Shown here: positions 19,358 to 28,378 of the stretch, one piece after another
Layout of the letters: each line of letters starts with the position of its first letter
Numbering within the stretch: position 1 is the first letter of the stretch
NCBI GenBank assembly: GCA_001766655.1
Contig: MJCC01000025.1
Span: 2,661 to 54,334 of the forward strand
DNA from: Phytomonas francai
Lineage: Eukaryota > Euglenozoa > Kinetoplastea > Trypanosomatida > Trypanosomatidae
DNA length: 51,674 nucleotides
Reading direction: 5' to 3'
Position numbers and translations under genes: made by a program
Notes under the pieces: generated by a model
The model's input: the letters and a program-made list of their open reading frames with translations, nothing else
Database searches by the model: none
Told to the model about the DNA's origin: nothing

Positions 19358-19809
19358 CGCAGAAGAATAGGATCCAATAAATTTCTCAATACTGTGATAA
19401 ACCAATACAATCGTACACCTTAAGGCTAAACGATATTCTGGACTATATCAAATTTTTATTCAGATCCTAATGTAAACAAAGGTAAGGAGGGAGGGTATAG
19501 ATCATAAAGTGCAAAATAAATAGAAGCAAAACAAACACATTCAAAGATGATGACAACCCTTGATCTTTTTTATGTGATGATGATAACTGTTTTGGCCCAC
19601 CATGCTGAACACTAAAAATAGGAACCGTTTTTTTTTTTTACTATTCCTATTTTTAGACACTCACACATAAATATCCATATAGTGATGGATATAATTTTAT
19701 GGTATATTCGAGGGTTCAATTACGCATCCTTTCAAAGAAACTCACAGTAGTCATGTTACCCCCCAAAGTGGAAAAACAGCAACGATGGGTAGCATAACTA
19801 AATAAAATT
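19358..19809. other. spacer with a perfect 13-bp inverted repeat
   Basis: AT-rich spacer between the 75-residue gene and the Kelch gene. The notable element is the inverted repeat at 19612-19656. No gene is seen in either strand. Confidence 0.7.
19612..19656. repeat. perfect 13-bp inverted repeat with 19-nt loop
   Basis: Arms ctaaaaataggaa (19612-19624) and ttcctatttttag (19644-19656) are exact reverse complements. The loop contains a T-run. In the mRNA sense it would form a stem in the 3' UTR of the 75-residue gene or in the Kelch leader. It looks like a weak RNA hairpin; a function is not shown. Confidence 0.75.
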
Positions 19810-20037
19810 CTAGCTGTCCAGAAGAGAGTTGTCTATATGTTCCGTCCTCTCGAGCTCCTCGCACAGCGAGGCAGCACGCTCCTCGAACCTGAAGCGTTGC
19901 GCTGCGGGGGACCTTTGGTAAGCCTCCTTCATCCAGCTAGTGGACTCCAACAAATGGTAGCTCAACGTAGAGCTACGCTGCTCTAAAACCCACAGATCCA
20001 CGGCGGAAATGTGTCGAAGTATCCGAGAGTGCCACAT
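19810..20037 (-). CDS. small hypothetical protein, 75 residues
   Basis: Starts with ATG and encodes MWHSRILRHISAVDLWVLEQ and a helical, charged remainder ending HIDNSLLDS. No family recognised. Support for a real gene: right strand, its own slot between two genes with spacers on both sides, higher GC than the surrounding spacer, and a protein-like amphipathic helix pattern rather than low complexity. The Arg/His-containing N terminus could be a short mitochondrial presequence. It might instead be chance. Confidence 0.5.
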   Translation of the reverse strand: MWHSRILRHISAVDLWVLEQRSSTLSYHLLESTSWMKEAYQRSPAAQRFRFEERAASLCEELERTEHIDNSLLDS

Positions 20038-20402
20038 TGGGGTCTTTATTTTAAAAGCATATTTTATGATTGTTGCCTATGAAATTCTATTTTTGTCTAT
20101 GAGTAACTTCTTCAAAAGTACCAATAAGCATCAGGGAATTGAGAAAATAAAAAGCACCTCAGATTCTTCAAACCAATTAAACAGATACACATACAAAATT
20201 TATACCCATGGACTTTCACAAGCGAACCCTTCCAGGTTTAGTCTTGATTTTGGTAAAAAGAAGAAAAAGTGAAGCAAAAGGATAAGCAGTAGAAATGATC
20301 TTTTTTTAAAAAATGGGGAGGAGGGGGGAAACATATAGATATTCAAAAAGATACTCCAGTATCACCTTCGTAATCTTATGCATCATTCCTTCTCAGAATA
20401 GT
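20038..20402. other. spacer upstream of the 75-residue gene
   Basis: AT-rich, with a G-rich patch near 20315-20330 (a C/T tract in the sense, ccccctcctcccc). No gene. It carries the 3' UTR of the repeat-motif gene (stop at 20403) and the leader of the 75-residue gene. Confidence 0.6.
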
Positions 20403-21386
20403 TTAGAAAACTAGCATTCTGTCCTCCCTTTTTTCATCCCCCTTAAGGTGATTCCTTTGCACCAAAACTTGCTCCCTCAGTCGTTTTGGATTCTCTGTCA
20501 TCTCAAGGTTCACCAACTGTACGACTGCCCCAGGTTCATAAGCAATGATGACAGGGTTAACACCTCTTTTAATTGTTATATGCAACCATTGGGCACGCAG
20601 AGGGGTCACCCACAGCTGTTCTTCAAGACAATTGTGGTCAATAGCAGACCGCTTGAGTTGAACAGCGGTGATGGGTCGGTAGAACCTCCCATGAAAGTTG
20701 TACGGATCGTAGCGCTGGCAGAACTCCGGTGTAAATTTCGCAGGATCGGTTGTACCGCTGACGTTGTAGTAGTAAAGGAGTTTCGAGGTGAAGGGGCTCG
20801 AGACCTTTACGCCGTGCTCTTCGGTGCCTAAGAAAGCATCTAAGAATGGGCTTCTGAACAGATACCGCGCCTCCTGCGGTGTGGCCCAATAGCGGCTGGT
20901 GTACCCATGGCGCCCAGCTCGCCCGATCATCTGCAGCTCCGCCGCTCGCTCGAACCGCTCGCCGTTGGTGTTCCGAGGGAGCTGCTCCTCCGGAAGGGTG
21001 CTCTCCAGTGCGGGCTCTTGCCGGGCCGCCGTAAAGCGCGCCAACAACCCTTTTATCTCATCCAACGAGCGTTTAAACTGGGAGCTGTGGTAGTACAGAC
21101 AGTCGCCGTTGGCGTGGCCGACGCGCGCGGGGGGGTCGGCGGCCTGCCGAAGCACCAGCCCCAGCGCGCGCGCCGTCGGCTGCGGGACCCACACGTCGCC
21201 GTCGTACCCCCGCGCCCGCCCGAGCGCCCTCAAGAAGAGGTCGCTTTGGGGTGAAAAGGGGACGCCGGCGAGCGTGCGGGCCCTCGCTTTGGTGAAATTC
21301 GTGAATGCCGCATCGCGGCCCGGCCCGCCAGACCCTTCCGACATAGCCGCCGCAGTCCCCTTTTTTCTCAATATCAGCGACCTCAT
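20403..21386 (-). CDS. conserved-looking hypothetical protein with fourfold W-x-T-P-x-x-A-x-x-L motif
   Basis: 327 residues from ATG 21386; no named family recognised. A ten-residue pattern of aromatic, x, [T/P/R], P or Q, x, x, A, x, x, L recurs four times: WVPQPTARAL (66-75), WATPQEARYL (167-176), FYRPITAVQL (235-244) and WVTPLRAQWL (259-268). The first two are preceded by similar GRAxGY-type segments, which points to internal duplication. The N terminus MRSLILRKKGTAAA is basic and could be a mitochondrial presequence. Start choice: a run of 17 T (21402-21418 complement) is followed by its first AG at 21389-21390, only 2 nt before ATG 21386; ATG 21344 (MSEGSGG) is the alternative if a later AG is used. 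The frame upstream of 21386 runs through the T tract and is not coding. Confidence 0.72.
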   Translation of the reverse strand: MRSLILRKKGTAAAMSEGSGGPGRDAAFTNFTKARARTLAGVPFSPQSDLFLRALGRARGYDGDVWVPQPTARALGLVLRQAADPPARVGHANGDCLYYHSSQFKRSLDEIKGLLARFTAARQEPALESTLPEEQLPRNTNGERFERAAELQMIGRAGRHGYTSRYWATPQEARYLFRSPFLDAFLGTEEHGVKVSSPFTSKLLYYYNVSGTTDPAKFTPEFCQRYDPYNFHGRFYRPITAVQLKRSAIDHNCLEEQLWVTPLRAQWLHITIKRGVNPVIIAYEPGAVVQLVNLEMTENPKRLREQVLVQRNHLKGDEKREDRMLVF

Positions 21387-21631
21387 TACTGAGCACGACG
21401 TAAAAAAAAAAAAAAAAAGACAATGAGAGAAAGAAAAATATTCTCTAACAGTTAAAATCATAAACGTAACGAAGAAAACTTCGCCCACAAATAAAAGTAA
21501 AAGCAATATTAGTAGCAACTCTTCGAAAAGTAGTATAGCAGATTCCAAACCGGGAAAAGATGCTTTATTCTAAACTGATGTGTTCGGTGAGTACCCCTGG
21601 CGCCTCGGGGTAATAATAAATAAGGCGCTAG
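21387..21631. promoter_or_regulatory. leader/acceptor of the fourfold-motif gene and 3' UTR of the MORN gene
   Basis: In the sense this begins with the MORN-gene 3' UTR, then TATTTTTCTTTCTCTCATTG and a run of 17 T (21402-21418) followed by ACGTCGTGCTCAG. The first AG after the tract is at 21389-21390. This is among the strongest polypyrimidine tracts in the window. Confidence 0.65.
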
Positions 21632-23827
21632 TCATCGACGAACTTCCAAAATCAGGATTAAAATGCTTGAAGAAAGAGCAATAAGGTTCAGCAAAACCAA
21701 AAAACTCATTGAAATGGGGTACATAGGAAAGTTAAACCAATGCGGCTCCAAGTCGTGCGAAGTTGCCATATCGCAACACGACTTGATAATTTCACTTGCC
21801 TCCATGTCTCGGTACTTTACGCGGTGATACATGCTGGTCAAATTCATGATATATTGATGGTGTTTCAGCTCACTCTTTATATAAGCAGACGCATTTATGT
21901 AGCGAATAAGCTGAAATCCCCAAATGAGAAACACCAAGATGCCGTAGGAATGGGTTATGACGTTGCGCTCAGACGAGCCCTCATGATAGCTAAAAAAAAC
22001 GCTGACCGCGTCAACGATTTGAAAAATGGACGTGATGAGTATAACAGTCGCAAAGATACTCATAGCGGCCGACCTCGAGAGGTGATTCGAATAGATGGAG
22101 CCATAAAGGGTGAGAGAGCGCGTAGCATACCAGCCAGTGAACCCATTGAAGAGGTCGCTTGTGTTCAGCCGAGCGCCCATGTCGAAAGTCTGTCGTAGAT
22201 AAACACTCGGCCGGATGATGCCTCGCTTTTCAATGTAAGCTAAATCTGAAAGCACACGAAGCTTTGCCGCAATCTCTCGCTGTATATCCGTGATCTTGAA
22301 CACGTAATACATGAGGGTTGTCATGAATAAAAATATTGAAAGAGAAAAAAGGACTAATGCGCATATTGAAAGGCCAGAACCAAATGGAGGCTGGCCATAC
22401 GCAGCGCGAGTAATCGGTGCTGCCAAACTGAAGATTATCCCAGAGAGCACGGAAAAAAATACCCAGCGGTAGAGATAGTGGTGATTCGTGACTTTCCCTC
22501 GACCCTCTTCGTCAAACGTGTTGATGCACACCCTCGCCCGTGCATCCACCATATTTGCAGCAAAGGCCGATAGCTTCGGCGTGAGTTGGCGATCCATACG
22601 TTCGAGAAAGTGGGGATATCTAAAGTAACTGTTATACCCCGCGCAGAACATCGCGAGCACGAACCATAGAATACATGGAGAAATTATATCCATGAATGTA
22701 ACATGGTTCAAACTCGAATGGCCTATGCTCGCTTTGCAGACCACTATGATAATTGCGGCAATCAGAAAACATACCGCCACTGCAATGCAGTTAATCGTAA
22801 GATTCATGGAGTCAAAATCTTGCCGCAGTGTCGCCCCACTAACAACAAACTCACGCTCCTGATCAACCGTCGATACCTGCAGTGGGGCAAACGGCGACCA
22901 GTGGAAAGAAAGGAAAGGAAATAGAAAAACAAAGCAGTGTAGCTGGCAGCGTCGAGAGGAAAAGTACTCGTTGCAAACTGGAGCGGAGCAAGCGAAAATC
23001 ACATTTGGTGGTAAAGATTGCTTCCTTGCGCACGAGATCCTAATATCTTTATCGTCCTCACACCTATTCTCGGCGTCCTGTTCACCTGCCGGCCTGAGGA
23101 ATAAACTTTTACTGGCGGATCCGACCGTTATATTTGGTACCACGCTCCTCAACGTCCCACTATCTAAAACGCCTTTGCCGCACTCATTGTGGGCATTCAG
23201 ATATATTAAAGGACCGCCTACACGAGTGGGGGGGGTAGCCCATGCAAGACAATGGTCCGAAGAGTGTGTAACGGGTAAGATTTTTTGCGGCGTTTTTGCA
23301 TTCGGATCCGGCCTGATGACCCTTCTGTGTTGCAAGAGATGGGTCCTGTAGTTGGAAAAATGATGGTGTACACGGTATAAAATAGCCGAAAAGAGTGACG
23401 AATGTCTCTGCTGGAACCCTTCTGGCACGGCAACACAACTCTCCTCAATGCAGCGGCCTCTTTCCCACACACCCCACCCCTCGCAACCATTCCTCCCGTA
23501 CAGGCCCCTGTAAATGCTCCCATCACAGAACTCACCAGAAAAAAAATCCCCGGATTGGAAGAAAACGGTTCCCTCGCCATTAATACTCCCCTTGCTAAAA
23601 AATCCCACAAATATATCACCTGAAGAGTAGTAACATATGCCAAGGTCATTGGGGCTGCCTTGCAGCAACCAACCCTCGTACATAGTACCATCAGGGTACT
23701 CTACGCAACCCCAAAGATCATGTTGTGCAGGACTTTCTGTGTTTGAAATAGGTTCGTGGACCTTATCGTGACCAAAAACGTTGAGAAATTCTGGAAATCT
23801 AACCCACATAAATGAGTCCTTTTCCAT
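21632..23827 (-). CDS. MORN-repeat protein fused to seven membrane spans
   Basis: 731 residues. Residues 40-125 hold about four MORN repeats (YPDGTMYEGWLLQGSPNDLG, YSSGDIFVGFFSKGSINGEG, QSGDFFSGEFCDGSIYRG), which usually bind lipids or scaffold cytoskeleton. Residues 130-330 are linker. The C-terminal part has seven hydrophobic spans near 345-365, 379-398, 455-473, 487-510, 587-612, 625-645 and 704-728, with a 75-residue loop between spans four and five. I know no named family for the polytopic part. No signal peptide; the MORN end is probably cytosolic, placing the protein at a membrane as a sensor, channel-like or scaffold protein (inference). The start ATG lies inside an (AT)n palindrome; Met7 is the only close alternative. 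Composition is AT-rich compared with neighbours. Confidence 0.85.
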   Translation of the reverse strand: MEKDSFMWVRFPEFLNVFGHDKVHEPISNTESPAQHDLWGCVEYPDGTMYEGWLLQGSPNDLGICYYSSGDIFVGFFSKGSINGEGTVFFQSGDFFSGEFCDGSIYRGLYGRNGCEGWGVWERGRCIEESCVAVPEGFQQRHSSLFSAILYRVHHHFSNYRTHLLQHRRVIRPDPNAKTPQKILPVTHSSDHCLAWATPPTRVGGPLIYLNAHNECGKGVLDSGTLRSVVPNITVGSASKSLFLRPAGEQDAENRCEDDKDIRISCARKQSLPPNVIFACSAPVCNEYFSSRRCQLHCFVFLFPFLSFHWSPFAPLQVSTVDQEREFVVSGATLRQDFDSMNLTINCIAVAVCFLIAAIIIVVCKASIGHSSLNHVTFMDIISPCILWFVLAMFCAGYNSYFRYPHFLERMDRQLTPKLSAFAANMVDARARVCINTFDEEGRGKVTNHHYLYRWVFFSVLSGIIFSLAAPITRAAYGQPPFGSGLSICALVLFSLSIFLFMTTLMYYVFKITDIQREIAAKLRVLSDLAYIEKRGIIRPSVYLRQTFDMGARLNTSDLFNGFTGWYATRSLTLYGSIYSNHLSRSAAMSIFATVILITSIFQIVDAVSVFFSYHEGSSERNVITHSYGILVFLIWGFQLIRYINASAYIKSELKHHQYIMNLTSMYHRVKYRDMEASEIIKSCCDMATSHDLEPHWFNFPMYPISMSFLVLLNLIALSSSILILILEVRR

Positions 23828-23871
23828 ATATATATATATATATATATGGATGTGTGTGTGTGTGTGTGTGT
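23824..23871. repeat. (AT)n palindrome plus (TG)n run overlapping the MORN-gene start
   Basis: cc(at)11gg at 23824-23849 is a perfect 26-nt palindrome and contains the gene's ATG (23825-23827 complement); a TG run follows to about 23871. In the sense this is a CA run, then an AT run, then the start codon. Length change here would alter only the leader. Confidence 0.85.
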
Positions 23872-24369
23872 ACCTGTGAGCCTATGTGTTTGCGCTTATG
23901 TGAATGAATACGCTTATGCACCTTGGAAAAAAAAAATGATATAACTGTATTTCAATATATGTATATGCACATGGCATTTAAATCACTGTCAAGACGGGGA
24001 AAAAGGCGAAAAAAAAAAAAGATAAGTAAAAAAATTGGGTAAGCTTAGCAATGAAAAGTATAGAGAGTTACACGTAGATCAGGTGAATCCACAATAAGTT
24101 TTGTGGCGGCACACTTAGTACTCAATGTACCTCTATGCCTTTAGCAAGTGCTGATTAAAAACAGAAAAGCTCCAGATGAACTACCTCCTAACCCTTTAGA
24201 AAGGGACCCATAAGCTTCTCGATCGAACGAGAAAAAAACAACAAGGTAAGGTGTGAAACACCATGCATATGGTTCCTATATGTAATGCAGAAGCACTAAT
24301 AGGATTAAGAAGATGCGCTCCGTCAGGATAGGTTACTCAAGCGATTGCTGAAGTTGATACCTACACTCG
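23828..24369. other. spacer between the 779-residue gene and the MORN gene
   Basis: AT-rich with A-runs at about 23922-23935 and 24009-24020 (T-runs in the sense, candidate pyrimidine tracts for the MORN gene). No gene is seen. Confidence 0.65.
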
Positions 24370-26709
24370 TTAAAAAGTAAGCACCTTATTGGGCTCCACA
24401 TTACGATGCATCACAACGTACGTCTTGGCCTCCGATAAGAGAGGAAGCACCTGCTCCCCCCACTCTCCCATGTCCGACGCGCACTGATCCCATATGTCGG
24501 GAAGGCGCGCGAGTTGCTCTTTGGAAGCCCGCCCGGCCGTCAGTGCCTCCACGCACGCCGCAACATACCCGAGCGAAGTCGCGTCGAACGGCACGCGGCG
24601 ACTCTGGCGCCTCTCCAACCCCAAGCGCCCCCGCAAGACGAGCAAGGCGAGAGCCACGCCGCGCGGACAACCCCCCGCGGCCCCCCCCCCGCGGATCGTC
24701 GCCACGGGCGAAACCCAAGGCGACGCATCCGGGAACCGGGCCTCGCAGGCCGCACGCCAGAGCTCCACGGGCACGAGGCCGTCAAACGTGCCGAAAGCGA
24801 GGTGCTCCTCCCAGGCCCCGCCATCGCCGAGGGCGCGCGCCGCGGCGTCGAGGTCTGCCGGCCACAGCACGTCGAGCAAACGGCCCAGGGCGACCCCGCG
24901 CAGCCGCCGCCAGTCGAGCGCCTGCCTCTCCGAGGCCTCGCGCGGTGCCTCGGCCCGGCATAGCCGCAGCGCGAGCTCGCCGAGGGCCGCCCGATCCCCG
25001 CCACGCGCGAAGTCCACGCGGGAGAGCAGGAGCATCGCGCGAAGGGGCCGCTCCGCCCCGCCGTCGGCCTCCGCCAGGCCGGCCAATCGCACGCCGAGCG
25101 ACGCCACGCAGGCGGCGTCGAGGTCGTAATTCGGCGCGTGCGAGAGGAGCCGCAGCATCGCGGTCGTGGCGCCGCCGAGGAGGCCGTCGCCGAGGCCGAG
25201 GCCGAGGCCGAGGCTCAGCTCGAGCAGACGGGTGAAGGCCTCCGTGCAGTAGTGCACATCGTCCGCCTGCGTGGGCGGCCGCTGAGGGCCCCTCGGGGGC
25301 GTGGTAGGGTCCAGCGCGACCGCCTTCGGGTTCCTTGAACTGCGCGCCGCAGTGCCTCCGTGCTCACTATTGGCGGAAGTCGCGCTTTGCGCCTTATCGA
25401 GATCCGCCAGGGTGTGCTGCCATTGTCGCCACCCAAAAAGCCCTGGGATGGCGGATTGGAGGAGGCTCAAAAGGTGTTGGGCTTGGGTTTTCACCATGAT
25501 GCAATACCGTGGGAGGTCCGCCTTGACACTGGTAAGGGTGTTGATCCGCTTTGCCACGTCTAAGAGCGCCCAGAGGTGGAAGGAATCCAACCATTCCACC
25601 CTGGAGGATCCCGCACGATCCGCTACCGAGCTGTCATTCTCCCAAGATCCCTCCGACGTGGCCTCGGTCGCGGTAATACGCTTTACAAGGACGCTCTGAA
25701 GCAGATCGTAGCCCCACAGCAGGGCCTCCTCCAGCGACCCCTGCAAGGCGGCAGCATGCCATGTCCGCAGGCCGTTCCTGGTGAAGGGGTGCAAAAGAAC
25801 GACCATGAGCTCGATCACCTCCTCCAACGAGGGCTGCTCTTGTCCCCAGCGCGTCGCAATCGCGTCCGTAGACACCACGTGAGCCAAAAGCGTGCGCATA
25901 AGGGCATCGAAGACAGCCCGGATGGCGGCCTCCTCGCTCCGAAGGGCCCATTCCTCCTCCAGTCCATCCTCATCAGCGGAGGCGTGGATGAGCGCGGGGA
26001 TGAGCTCACTCACCTTGTGGATCAGCATAAACCACGTGTATATGAGCGCATTAAGAGTGACCGTCTCATCCATCACGGCGCACTGGATTCGATTGAAAAG
26101 TTGACGAAGAACAAGATGGTATTGTGCGCGCAGCTTTTCCTGTTGGCGCAGCCCCATTTTACGGGACGTCCGGGGCATGCTTAGTGTTTTACTCAACAAA
26201 AGAGCTTCGTCCAGGAGCTCTTGAAGGGGGGTAGACGCCAATAACCGCCGGGAGAGGGTCGTCGAACCCGAAGAGGGTGAGGCTCCAGACTTGGCCGCCT
26301 CGCCCGGTGCATCCGCTGCCACCATGTCGGGGCCGGCAGCCCCGCCATGCGGGGCAGTCGAAATGGGGGCCCGAACCTCCTCCTGGGGGACCCCCTCCTC
26401 CGCAGGCCTCGCCTCGTCTGCACGCTCCTTTAGCGCGCTGAGACGCTCAAGCAAACTCAACCGGCGCTCCTTCTTTACCTTCTCCGCCAGCGGACGGCTC
26501 CAACTTGCAGGGTCGTAGGTAAAGTGCTGATGAGGCCTAAAGATGTGCTTTTTCTCCCACACAAATGTGTTTTGCATGTCTATGATAGTCTCGTTATAGT
26601 TGCGGTCTGGACTAAGTGGGGGACGCACATAGCGCCTAGACATCAACACCCTCTCGGCAAGCCCCCACGCGGTCACATCGGTTAGGCTCGCGGAAGAATA
26701 GCGCCACAT
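24370..26709 (-). CDS. hypothetical protein, helical, possibly mitochondrial
   Basis: 779 residues; family not recognised. The N terminus (MWRYSSASLTDVTAWGLAER, then VLMSRRYVRP) is Arg/Ser-rich and poor in acids, which suits mitochondrial import; Met23 is an alternative start. A compact conserved-looking block follows (RNYNETIIDMQNTFVWEKKH, PASW, residues 35-75), then a charged linker with Ala/Pro/Glu, and from about 150 onward a long alpha-helical region with Leu/Ala repeats reminiscent of helical-repeat proteins. A GAGGCC hexamer repeat (25192-25215) encodes a Leu-Gly run. The 3' half is extremely GC-rich and generates long antisense frames, whereas the first 400 codons are moderate. Function is unknown; a mitochondrial RNA or ribosome-assembly role would fit but is unsupported. 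Confidence 0.75.
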   Translation of the reverse strand: MWRYSSASLTDVTAWGLAERVLMSRRYVRPPLSPDRNYNETIIDMQNTFVWEKKHIFRPHQHFTYDPASWSRPLAEKVKKERRLSLLERLSALKERADEARPAEEGVPQEEVRAPISTAPHGGAAGPDMVAADAPGEAAKSGASPSSGSTTLSRRLLASTPLQELLDEALLLSKTLSMPRTSRKMGLRQQEKLRAQYHLVLRQLFNRIQCAVMDETVTLNALIYTWFMLIHKVSELIPALIHASADEDGLEEEWALRSEEAAIRAVFDALMRTLLAHVVSTDAIATRWGQEQPSLEEVIELMVVLLHPFTRNGLRTWHAAALQGSLEEALLWGYDLLQSVLVKRITATEATSEGSWENDSSVADRAGSSRVEWLDSFHLWALLDVAKRINTLTSVKADLPRYCIMVKTQAQHLLSLLQSAIPGLFGWRQWQHTLADLDKAQSATSANSEHGGTAARSSRNPKAVALDPTTPPRGPQRPPTQADDVHYCTEAFTRLLELSLGLGLGLGDGLLGGATTAMLRLLSHAPNYDLDAACVASLGVRLAGLAEADGGAERPLRAMLLLSRVDFARGGDRAALGELALRLCRAEAPREASERQALDWRRLRGVALGRLLDVLWPADLDAAARALGDGGAWEEHLAFGTFDGLVPVELWRAACEARFPDASPWVSPVATIRGGGAAGGCPRGVALALLVLRGRLGLERRQSRRVPFDATSLGYVAACVEALTAGRASKEQLARLPDIWDQCASDMGEWGEQVLPLLSEAKTYVVMHRNVEPNKVLTF
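25192..25215. repeat. GAGGCC hexanucleotide repeat inside a coding region
   Basis: Four tandem CCGAGG/GAGGCC units in frame in the 779-residue gene, encoding alternating Leu-Gly. Slippage would add or remove whole dipeptides. Confidence 0.75.
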
Positions 26710-27332
26710 TGAAATGCACTCGACAGGACAACTCCCAGGAACTAGTCTCCTTCGTAATAGGACAACTTTACACTTGAAATGGAAAATGTAACGGTAACAA
26801 AATACTATATAGAGGAGATAAAAATATCAGCCCATCCCACAATTCCCATCTCCGGTGAACGAATTCGATTGGGGCAGTCATATATAAAGAAAAAAAAAAA
26901 AGGAATGAAAAAACATCATGAGGACTCCCGATCTCATCCAAATGAACCCAGAGACAGCAGAAACATCCTGATTCACAGACCCTCTGAAAGGATAAAATTT
27001 AGCTCAATATTATTTTTAATTAATAGATCACCACCTTAGAATGGCAAAAGCATATGTCGGAAGCGCCAATAATCAATATTATTTTTTCCACTATTATGAT
27101 ATGCTTACAATTTCAATAAAACAAAGCAACTCCCTGAACCCCTTCCACATCGAAGACGAACCTCCCTAAAAGGATACCGGAGACAAACACATGTGAAAAA
27201 GGTAAGACCTGCACCGGGAGGTCATGAAGGAAATCAAAACTTGGCAAACACAAAACATCTTGCCCCATCCTTGCGCATTGGCTACGGCATCTGACAATGC
27301 TTTTCCTAATTCGCCCTTTTTGCCCGTCCCCT
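26710..27332. other. spacer between eIF1A and the 779-residue gene
   Basis: About 620 AT-rich bases; an A-run at 26889-26901 gives a T tract in the sense about 180 nt before the ATG at 26709. The small minus-strand frame at 27113-27364 overlaps the end of eIF1A and is a 3' UTR artefact. No gene is seen. Confidence 0.65.
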
Positions 27333-27833
27333 TTACAGATCTCCCAACGCCGCCAACGGATCATCCATCACGACCGCATTGCGGTCAATCACGTCCTCAT
27401 CCTCGTTGCCCTGTTCATCCTCGTCGTTGACAAAGACGTAGTACTGATGGCCGTGGTTTTCCCGCTCGTCTGCCGGGCGGAAGTCACGTGGGATGGCGTT
27501 CTCCTTCACCAGCGTCCGCACCTCGACGGGGCGGTAGCGGTGGATGACGTCTACGGTGTCGTTCACGTTAAAGCTACGCTTGGAGATCAAAACGACGTCG
27601 CCCTGGCCGATCCACACCTTCCGCACCATCGCCCCTCGAATGGCCCCGATGACCGTCGTCCCGCCGGCGAGCTGGAGCTCCAGACGGAGGTTTCCCAGCG
27701 CCTTCTTCACCTGCGCGTACTCCTCGCCGGCCTCGGTGTCGGCGTAGATGATATCGCGCTTGTCATTCTGCATGTTGCCTTTGGCGTTGCCCGCCTTAAA
27801 GGACTTGCCACCCTTTCCCATATTTTTCGGCAT
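27333..27833 (-). CDS. EIF1A: translation initiation factor eIF1A
   Basis: 166 residues. eIF1A binds the A site of the small ribosomal subunit, promotes scanning and start-codon choice and later helps subunit joining through eIF5B. Seen: basic N-terminal tail (MPKNMGKGGKSFKAGNAKGN), the OB fold (EYAQVKKALGNLRLELQLAG through GAIRGAMVRKVWIGQGDVVL, about 35-95), a helical subdomain with YRPVEVRTLVKENAIP, and an acidic C-terminal tail (NDEDEQGNEDEDVIDRN) ending DDPLAALGDL, the eIF5B-contact region. Length is slightly above the usual 140-150. The start is the first ATG; the T tract next to it has no AG before the ATG, so the acceptor is probably the TTAG at 27885-27886 after a CTTTTCTTACCTTTT tract. 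Confidence 0.95.
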   Translation of the reverse strand: MPKNMGKGGKSFKAGNAKGNMQNDKRDIIYADTEAGEEYAQVKKALGNLRLELQLAGGTTVIGAIRGAMVRKVWIGQGDVVLISKRSFNVNDTVDVIHRYRPVEVRTLVKENAIPRDFRPADERENHGHQYYVFVNDEDEQGNEDEDVIDRNAVVMDDPLAALGDL

Positions 27834-28378
27834 TGTGAACGAGATAAAAGGCGGTGATGGGGTTGCAAAAACAAAAAAAAAAAGCTAATCAATTGTAAAA
27901 GGTAAGAAAAGCTATAAGTGATAACTTTGGGAAATTTTTTAGCAACTTTCCTTTTCTCTCATTAAAAAAAAAAAAAAAAAAAGTTAATACGAAGTAAATG
28001 ACAGAAAAGGTGGCATTCAGAATCAGTTTATTTTCTGACAAGCACGCAAACCTAAACCAACCACAACAAGCCGTGATTGGCCTTAATTCAGTATTCTTTC
28101 GACACCAAAACTAACACTCCTCGACATACCAATAGGGAAAGGTTCTATTCACAAATCGTCCTTTGAAATATGTTGAAAAAAGTGTTGAGATCGGGATAAT
28201 CATAGTAGACATAAACCAACTTTATATTAAGATAGTATAGCAGATGATCTTGTGCGTCATAGGGATCAAAGTTCTAAAGTGGGCAAGAATGTACAGATCA
28301 GAAAATGCGGCAATTTTATCGTGTCTGCCGTCTTGGCGAAGAAACGAACGAATCGAACGGGATACCGATGCCCTGTGA
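27834..28378. other. spacer upstream of eIF1A
   Basis: AT-rich with two strong sense T tracts (complement of 27871-27883 and of 27964-27981). The sense CTTTTCTTACCTTTT followed by TTGATTAG near 27885-27900 is the likeliest eIF1A acceptor. Rest is the 3' UTR of the 156-residue gene. No gene. Confidence 0.65.

Noticed and set aside
24494..25235. Plus-strand frames of 211 and 230 codons
   Set aside because: Antisense to the GC-rich part of the 779-residue gene; Arg/Ala/Ser-rich low complexity.
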